A model generated the notes under the pieces. It worked only from the letters and a program-made list of their open reading frames with translations, was not told where the DNA came from and made no database searches. A stretch of DNA of 64,000 nt from Ptychodera flava (taxonomy: Eukaryota; Hemichordata; Enteropneusta; Ptychoderidae). The stretch's first letter is position 1, and every line of letters begins with the position of its first letter. The DNA lies in NCBI RefSeq assembly GCF_041260155.1, contig NC_091944.1:17457772-17521771 (forward strand). The letters are read 5' to 3'. This document shows, piece after piece, positions 46,401 to 64,000 of this stretch. Position numbers and translations under genes: made by a program.

Positions 46401-49400
46401 GGGATGGCTCGCAGCGGTTCTGTGGCACTGACCCTTAGCCTGAGCTTGATCGAAAAGCCACAGCACCGCTACGTTAATTACAGCTATGTCATACTGTTTG
46501 TTGGTCTTCTTTCTACCACCATTGTTGGAGGGATGTTGTGATTGTGACCATCGAGGAGCTCAATGCTGTGACATTGACCCGTAAAACAGTCCTGTACTGC
46601 TGCACCATGAGGCATTACCCAAGGACGATAGAGGTAGCAAAACACTACCTCAAGCATCTTTGAATTTAAGGAAGACGTCATAAAAAGATCAACCAAAGGA
46701 CTCCCTGCTAGCAAATACATTTAAAATGCAATATACTGTGCTACGCTATGAGCACAGTTGCTTGATGATCAATCACGGTCACTCACTTTTAAGAAGTGAC
46801 TGTAGTTCAATACTCACGGTGACCACTGCTGTACGCATTCGAAAGATCTTTCTCTTATGACTACAGCTGTATTTCCACAGGGAACCAAGAAATCTGGTTG
46901 TTGTTGTTTGTGTTGTTGTTTATGTTTATCAGTCGTGCTGTTGTTGTTGACCAATGTAATTCAACGAAGATAACTGTTGTATTGTGGTTGTTTCAAACAT
47001 AATGCAGATGTCATAAGAAACACTACAAGGACACTATCATTCTTTGACCCGATGAAACTCTATGCCAAAATAAATAAATAAATAAACTACTGACCCAAGT
47101 TGGGTCGTCGTAATTTACCCATTTTGACTACGAGACGAGACCCCATGCAGCTGTTGGTGGTGGGGTTGACCTTTATGATGACCTGTATAGACACAGACGA
47201 CCCCGCCACAGACAGCTAGCTGCGTTTCCACAGTAAGCGCCGATTCTGAAGATTGCAGAGAGGGTTTGCATTGTCGACGTAAATGTTTAATACTTCGATC
47301 GATGCCTTTTAGGGAAAAACAACATGATACATATGCCTTGGTAACCCCGTGAACACCATGCCTCTACAATAAAATGATGAATGAAGTTGGATGGGGATAT
47401 CGTATTGAAGAAATGCAAACCTACACGAATGCCTGCTGGGACGACCTTAACAAGAATAATGAATACATCATTGCTGGCCACCATTTGCTGTACAGACCAC
47501 TTGATTGACTAATTTCAAAAACTCGTTAATATGGGAACCCCTGCGACGCCTAGGCCCTTCAAACCGAGTAAAATCATCATACAACACTGTGAAAATCGCA
47601 GTTTTTCCAGTGATTTTCCCGATGAGAGTTAAAGTTAACCCCATATTAGCTTTGTTATGTCTATTTCAGGTCTTGTAATGCTACTTTTCACTCGATCGCT
47701 CGTGAATAGAGTGTTATTTTAGAAATCTGAAATTGGGATGCATTAGCTGCAAAATTGTAGCACTACGGTGAGGCGGTCGGTGATTTTTGTTTTTTGCGAC
47801 TTCGCTCACCAGTAGCGCAACAATGCCGATGGCCCTGTAGAGGTCAAAATAAGCGCATCCCACTGGACAAGGCGTGTTGATGTGAAATGCTACCTACTTC
47901 CGGTAATGGTGGCTCCGCTCCCAGAAACACAGATGCACCCGCTCAATGTTTATGGAACGCGATCGACGTCTTTGAACAAATTCCAAACCCCATAAACGAC
48001 AAGGTTAAGTGTAGTATAGTGTTTAGTCTTCAGTAGTGATAAATCGGTATGACCAAATGCAGTAAATATGTAGCATTTCACATCAACACGCCTAGTCCAG
48101 CGGGATGCGCTTATTTTATACTCCCCGGGGCCATCGGCATTGTAGCGCTACTGGTGAGCGAAGTCGCAAAAACCAAAAATCACCGACCGCCTCACCGTAG
48201 CGCTACAATTTTGCAGCTAGGGATGCATAAGCTGGAAGGCGGCTGAGGTTACACCCCTTGTTTGAGTCTATGAAGAGGATGTACGTTGGCAAAGAGTTAC
48301 ATCAGGTCAAAGAATGATAGTGTCCTTGTAGCGTTTCTTATGACATCTACATTACGTTTGAAACAACCACAACACAACAGTTATCTGAGTTAAATTATAT
48401 TGGTCAACAAAATCATCACAACTAATAAACACAGGCGTTTGGCACATTGCTGGGATAATAATCGTATTTAATATGTAGAGTTGATTATTTAGTAAAAGAA
48501 TCACCGTACGTGAGATATTAGTGTAGGCCTATAGGCCTACATGTTGACTGGCATTATACCGAGTGGCTATGGCTGCCTGGCTCGGGCCAGGCGAACGCAC
48601 TGCATAATCATCAATGCGTACTAGAGAATGTCTACATGACTTGATTAATTAATAAAGAATAACGGTACGTGATATTACTGTACATGTCGGCTAGCTTAAC
48701 CGAGCGGCTGTAGCTGCAGGGCTTTGGCCATGGCCTGGCTTGGGCCCGTTGTCCACTGCTGCACAGACATAAACTCAAGGCGTGAAAGCTTTTCACCGCC
48801 CGATTTCATAAATCAGCGAAATTCAGGATCTCTGAGCGTTTTCGGTGATAAAAACCGGTCATCGGTCGGGTGGTTGCATAAACAATCGATCGACTGGCCC
48901 TTTTGCCTAAAATCATACCTTACCCTATGCTACTGGCAAGAAATCGTCCTGAAATCGGCTGGGCACACCAACCCAGCGCCGGCCATTTTGAATAAGCTTC
49001 CTGCAACGCACGCATCCAATGAAAGAAGAGAAAGACAATACGTCATCTGCCAAGGGTTGTATGCACAGGCGCATACATTGCATGCAGCTCATTCAAAATG
49101 GCCGGCGCTGGGTTGGTGTGCCCAGCCGATTTTAGGACGATTTCTCGCCAGTAGCATAGGGTAAGGTATGATTTTAGGCAAAAGGGCCAGTCGATCGATT
49201 GTTTATGCAACCACCTGACCGATGACCAGTTTTTATCACCGAAAACGCTCAGAGATCCTGAATTTCGCTGATTTATGAAATCGGGCGGTGAAAAGCTTTC
49301 ACGCCTTGAGTTTATGTCTGTGCAGCAGTGGACAACGGGCCCAAGCCGGGCCAAAGCCCTGCAGCTACAGCCACTCCCGACATTTACAGTACTAGTAATA

Positions 49401-49938
49401 TCACGTCCCATTATTCTTTATTAAATAATCAAGTCATGTAGACATTCTACACATTGATGATTATGCAGTGCGTTCGCCTGGCCCGAGCCAGGCAGCCATA
49501 GCCACTCGTATATGTCAGTCAATATGTAGGCCTATAGGCCTACACTTATATCTCATGTACGGTGATTCTTTTACTGAATAATCAAGTCGTATATAGACAT
49601 TCTACATATTAAATACGATTATTATCCCAGCAATGTGCCAAGCGCCTGTGATCACAACTAATAAACATAAACATCAATACAAACAACAACAACGTTAACC
49701 AGATTTCTGGGTTCCCTATGGTCTACCGTCTATGCCCAGAGTATGAGATATCCCACCTCTTCCACCAACTTCTGTTTACTTTCCAGACCCTTCTTCCGGG
49801 TATTCGTCAAAGCAACTGCGGAAAGAGAACAAAGCACATTTGAATAAATTTCCGATAGAGTCAATGAAACATGAGAAACAAGAATCACATGAAGCCAGAA
49901 GTAACTATACCTCGTCTGTCCCTCTTGGATTTGGGCAT
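36729..49938 (-). CDS. MRTO4: MRT4 ribosome-assembly factor (mRNA turnover protein 4 homologue), complete
   Basis: MRTO4 is a nucleolar relative of ribosomal stalk protein P0. It binds the 60S precursor at the P0 site and is later exchanged for P0. Seven minus-strand exons (49938-49911, 49815-49757, 43122-43019, 41553-41404, 40991-40840, 37598-37522, 36902-36729) join in frame with GT-AG borders to give 247 aa, close to the human 239. Recognisable blocks, recalled from the human protein, are MPKSKRD at the N-terminus, [98 protein letters not shown] and [12 protein letters not shown], followed by an acidic tail. It is head to head with 14-3-3 gene 2 and converges on 14-3-3 gene 1. Intron 2 (6.6 kb) is loaded with foldback transposons. 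Confidence 0.96.
37346..37517. repeat. Trinucleotide (ATC/GAT)n microsatellite beside an MRTO4 splice donor
   Basis: CCACCA, then ATC and CATCAC repeats over about 170 bp. On the gene strand it reads GATGATG and begins about 10 nt inside intron 6, immediately after the donor GTAGGTTGAT of exon 6. Confidence 0.9.
37522..37598 (-). CDS. MRTO4: MRTO4 coding exon 6
   Basis: Encodes [24 protein letters not shown] (the first Gly is split with exon 5). The acceptor is CACGTTGCAG and the donor GTAGGT; it leaves in phase 0. Confidence 0.95.
37875..38293. mobile_element. MITE family 5
   Basis: Starts TACCGTAAATACACTATTA and ends TTGATAGGGTTTTTACGGTA; about 420 bp, inside MRTO4 intron 5. It is related to 22646-23044. 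Confidence 0.8.
40840..40991 (-). CDS. MRTO4: MRTO4 coding exon 5
   Basis: Encodes [43 protein letters not shown]. The acceptor is AACTTTTCAG and the donor GTGTGT. The preceding Gln codon is completed by its first base. Confidence 0.96.
41404..41553 (-). CDS. MRTO4: MRTO4 coding exon 4
   Basis: Encodes [38 protein letters not shown]. The acceptor is TTTGTTTCAG and the donor GTAAGT. Confidence 0.95.
41681..41764. repeat. Short palindrome in MRTO4 intron 3, with a related unit at 42869-42930
   Basis: Arms TTAGTTGCACAACTGAACAT and AGTTGTGCAACTAA flank GCCATGGC. Part of the sequence (GGTAGGTGAAT..AAACAGCC..TTGTGCAACT) recurs at 42869-42930. Confidence 0.6.
41800..41990 (+). mobile_element. MITE family 1 copy (partial)
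   Basis: Starts TGTATCCTGCCAAGTTCATA and follows the family 1 sequence (CACCATCAGGTCAAGTTCATT..GCACAACATGTCCCATATGG) for about 190 bp, then degrades. Confidence 0.6.
43019..43122 (-). CDS. MRTO4: MRTO4 coding exon 3
   Basis: Encodes [32 protein letters not shown]. The acceptor is TTTGTGCAG and the donor GTATGA; it leaves in phase 2 (the Arg is split with exon 4). Confidence 0.95.
43193..43762. mobile_element. 570-bp DNA element with CAGGGCTCGAAATTA ends
   Basis: The left end CAGGGCTCGAAATTAAC and right end GCTAATTTCGAGCCCTG are inverted. Just inside, each end carries several GGTAGCCC/GGGCTACC motifs that can pair. The CAGGG terminus resembles hAT ends. No clear 8-bp target duplication is seen. 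It lies in MRTO4 intron 2. Confidence 0.8.
44799..44849. repeat. Hairpin in MRTO4 intron 2
   Basis: CCGTAGCCCTGCCACTCCC and GGAGTGGGGGCTACGG pair around a short GGCTGGTTGTG loop. Confidence 0.6.
45087..45294. repeat. 208-bp inverted repeat
   Basis: Arms CATGACGTCACATTCTGACAT..CGGGATCTC..CAAAAACACG and CATGTTTTTGTAGAGATCCCG..TTAGAATGTTACGTCAT are inverted copies of about 60 bp, around a 75-bp interior. Confidence 0.75.
45504..45555. repeat. Palindrome, CATAGACAG family
   Basis: GATCAATAGACACAAGAGAAA is inverted against TTTCTCTACTGTCTATGCTTGATC. It ends in the same CTACTGTCTATGCTT as its relatives. Confidence 0.6.
45848..46485. mobile_element. Foldback element C (638 bp, ~300-bp arms)
   Basis: Left end AGCTGTGATTACG..GTGGTGCTGTGGC and right end GCCACAGCACCGC..TTAATTACAGCT are inverted. 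The match continues through GGGTCA..GTGCCACAGAACCGCT, CTTTGAATAAATCAACCTGT and AACATGTATTTTCAAC almost to the centre. The flanks are ATGTCACACTA (45837-45847) and ATGTCATACTG (46486-46496), a probable 11-bp target duplication with two differences. There is no coding interior. Confidence 0.85.
48415..48429. repeat. Target-site duplication of element B (left copy)
   Basis: ATCACAACTAATAAA is identical to 49651-49665 on the other side of element B. Confidence 0.85.
48430..49650. mobile_element. Foldback element B (1.22 kb, ~600-bp arms), inserted in element A
   Basis: Left end CACAGGCGTTTGGCACATTG and right end CAATGTGCCAAGCGCCTGTG are inverted. The arms stay highly similar through TAGGCCTATAGGCCTA, TGCCTGGCTCGGGCCAGGCG and CTCAAGGCGTGAAAGCTTTTC to a loop of about 70 bp at 49010-49080. 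The open frames at 48724-49164 (+) and 49043-49411 (-) are mirror images of the arms and are not evidence of a gene. A perfect 15-bp direct repeat flanks the element. Confidence 0.92.
49651..49665. repeat. Target-site duplication of element B (right copy)
   Basis: Exact 15-base match to 48415-48429. Confidence 0.85.
49757..49815 (-). CDS. MRTO4: MRTO4 coding exon 2
   Basis: Encodes (V)[19 protein letters not shown]. The acceptor is TTTCCGCAG and the donor GTGGGA; it leaves in phase 0. Element A ends only 40 bp downstream of this donor. Confidence 0.93.
49911..49938 (-). CDS. MRTO4: MRTO4 coding exon 1
   Basis: A 28-nt coding part, MPKSKRDRR plus one base, before the donor GTATAG. It matches the very conserved N-terminus of MRT4 proteins, which fixes the start codon. 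Confidence 0.93.
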
Positions 49939-50211
49939 GTTAAAACTGACAGTGCTCTCGCGTTAAAATACCGGAAGCACGTGTTTTGAAATAAAGTTTG
50001 TTTGATAGAAATTTGCTCCAACGACGAGCAGAATTTGCACATGCGCAATCTGGAATCTATGATTTTCTGATGAAATCGTCTAAAAATGGAAGCACTTCGT
50101 ACACGAGTAGATAGATATAATTTTTTGTCTACATAGATGGTTCTCTAGTGCTAATGCCTCACGACAAGATACGATAAAGGCGAGAAAATCGTGGGAAATG
50201 CTAGTAAAGAG

Positions 50212-50219
50212 TGACGTCA
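50212..50219. promoter_or_regulatory. Palindromic CRE site 1 (TGACGTCA)
   Basis: Perfect CREB/ATF consensus within GTGACGTCAC. Confidence 0.6.
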
Positions 50220-50250
50220 CTTTTGACCAATTGTAGAATCCTAGTAACCA

Positions 50251-50258
50251 TGACGTCA
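50251..50258. promoter_or_regulatory. Palindromic CRE site 2 (TGACGTCA)
   Basis: Perfect CREB/ATF consensus, 39 bp from site 1. Confidence 0.6.
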
Positions 50259-50671
50259 TTTTCCTTGATTTCAAATTGTGAAACCCCATTGAACTGTGGA
50301 ATCTAAGTAACCGCACCACCATTATTTTACTACGCTAGGTCAATATAGTCCCGGCCTCGGCTATTTTAAAGATTTTAAGGGTTTAATCTTGAGCAGGTAA
50401 GGCATTTTCAAAATGACCGTTTATCAAAAATACAGGAAACAGAGTTTAGACCGTGCACATACAAACTGGCGAATCTAACATTATACTGTGAATGAATATT
50501 ACAGTTTTTTCGCAAAATGTGCTGTGACTTGTAGTAGTGTCCGCCATTTCTAAACCCTCGGAACTCTACAGCTAGAAATTGGTTCACGGAAGTTGTGAGG
50601 ACTTGCCCCGTTCGTCTCTTTTCCCAAGAAACTTGACTGTTTAATATATTCTTTAAGTAACAGACAGGGCC

Positions 50672-63887
<13,216 letters not shown>

Positions 63888-64000
63888 TGACTTGACATCA
63901 TCTACCCCAAAATGGGATAACATCTTCTTGGGCTTTCGATATTGAATAATTAATATCTATATGCAGGTTTAGTTTGTAACTACTGTTTTCTTCTATCTGT

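Larger units (their letters stand above)
46879..49717. mobile_element. Foldback element A, split by element B
   Basis: Left end AGGGAACCAAGAAATCTGGTT and right end AACCAGATTTCTGGGTTCCCT are inverted. Further inverted blocks pair 46925-47060 with 48290-48410 (CTATCATTCTTTGACC, AAACAACCACAA) and 47738-47911 with 48066-48229 (GCTGCAAAATTGTAGC, GTGTTGATGTGAAATGCTAC). The right arm is interrupted at 48430-49650 by element B; ignoring B, the two arms line up continuously. The left arm has about 640 bp (47090-47730) with no partner. The element without B is about 1.6 kb. No transposase is visible. Confidence 0.85.
49939..50671. promoter_or_regulatory. Bidirectional promoter region, MRTO4 / 14-3-3 gene 2
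   Basis: The two start codons point away from each other, 733 bp apart. The interval contains two perfect palindromic CRE sites (TGACGTCA at 50212-50219 and 50251-50258) and a CCAAT (50226-50231). No TATA box near either start is convincing. It must include both 5' UTRs. Co-regulation is an inference from the layout. Confidence 0.6.

Noticed and set aside
48724-49411. 146- and 122-codon open frames on opposite strands
   Set aside because: They are the two arms of the foldback element B and mirror each other; no domain is recognisable.

Overview
The window looks like nuclear DNA of an invertebrate animal, most likely a deuterostome such as a hemichordate, lancelet or echinoderm. That placement is an inference. 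It rests on GT-AG introns at the positions used by vertebrate 14-3-3 genes, long AT-rich introns full of short inverted-repeat transposons, and no vertebrate-type SINEs. No bacterial operon, rRNA, CRISPR array or LTR/viral element was seen.

Three protein-coding genes can be assembled exon by exon. (1) A 14-3-3 gene on + (coding exons 6395-30934) is complete in five exons and encodes 239 aa. (2) MRTO4 (MRT4 ribosome-assembly factor) on - (49938 down to 36729) is complete in seven exons and encodes 247 aa. (3) A second 14-3-3 gene on + starts at 50672 and runs off the right edge; its last coding exon lies outside. The first 14-3-3 gene and MRTO4 converge. MRTO4 and the second 14-3-3 gene are head to head, with 733 bp between start codons and two palindromic cAMP-response elements in that interval.

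The most interesting system is in the second 14-3-3 gene. Its third coding exon is present three times in tandem (59115, 59672, 60229) on an exact 557-bp period. Each copy is 164 nt, enters in phase 1 and leaves in phase 0. One copy keeps the frame; skipping the exon, or joining two copies, soon meets a stop. This is the signature of mutually exclusive exons. Copies a and b are identical; copy c changes four residues, including the serine equivalent to the JNK target Ser184 of human 14-3-3 zeta. From memory, Drosophila 14-3-3zeta has mutually exclusive exons in the same part of the protein, so this may be convergent.

By region: 1-6034 is intergenic, with a TATG microsatellite and short transposon copies. 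6.4-31.7 kb is 14-3-3 gene 1; its 17-kb first intron holds a RecQ-like helicase fragment in an inverted-repeat element, a hAT transposase relic, several TTAA-targeting MITE families and nested elements. 31.7-36.7 kb is the convergent intergenic or long 3' UTR zone. 36.7-49.9 kb is MRTO4; its 6.6-kb second intron carries three large foldback elements, one nested in another with a perfect 15-bp target duplication. 50.7-64 kb is 14-3-3 gene 2, whose last intron in the window holds a hAT-like relic with another long inverted-repeat element inside it.
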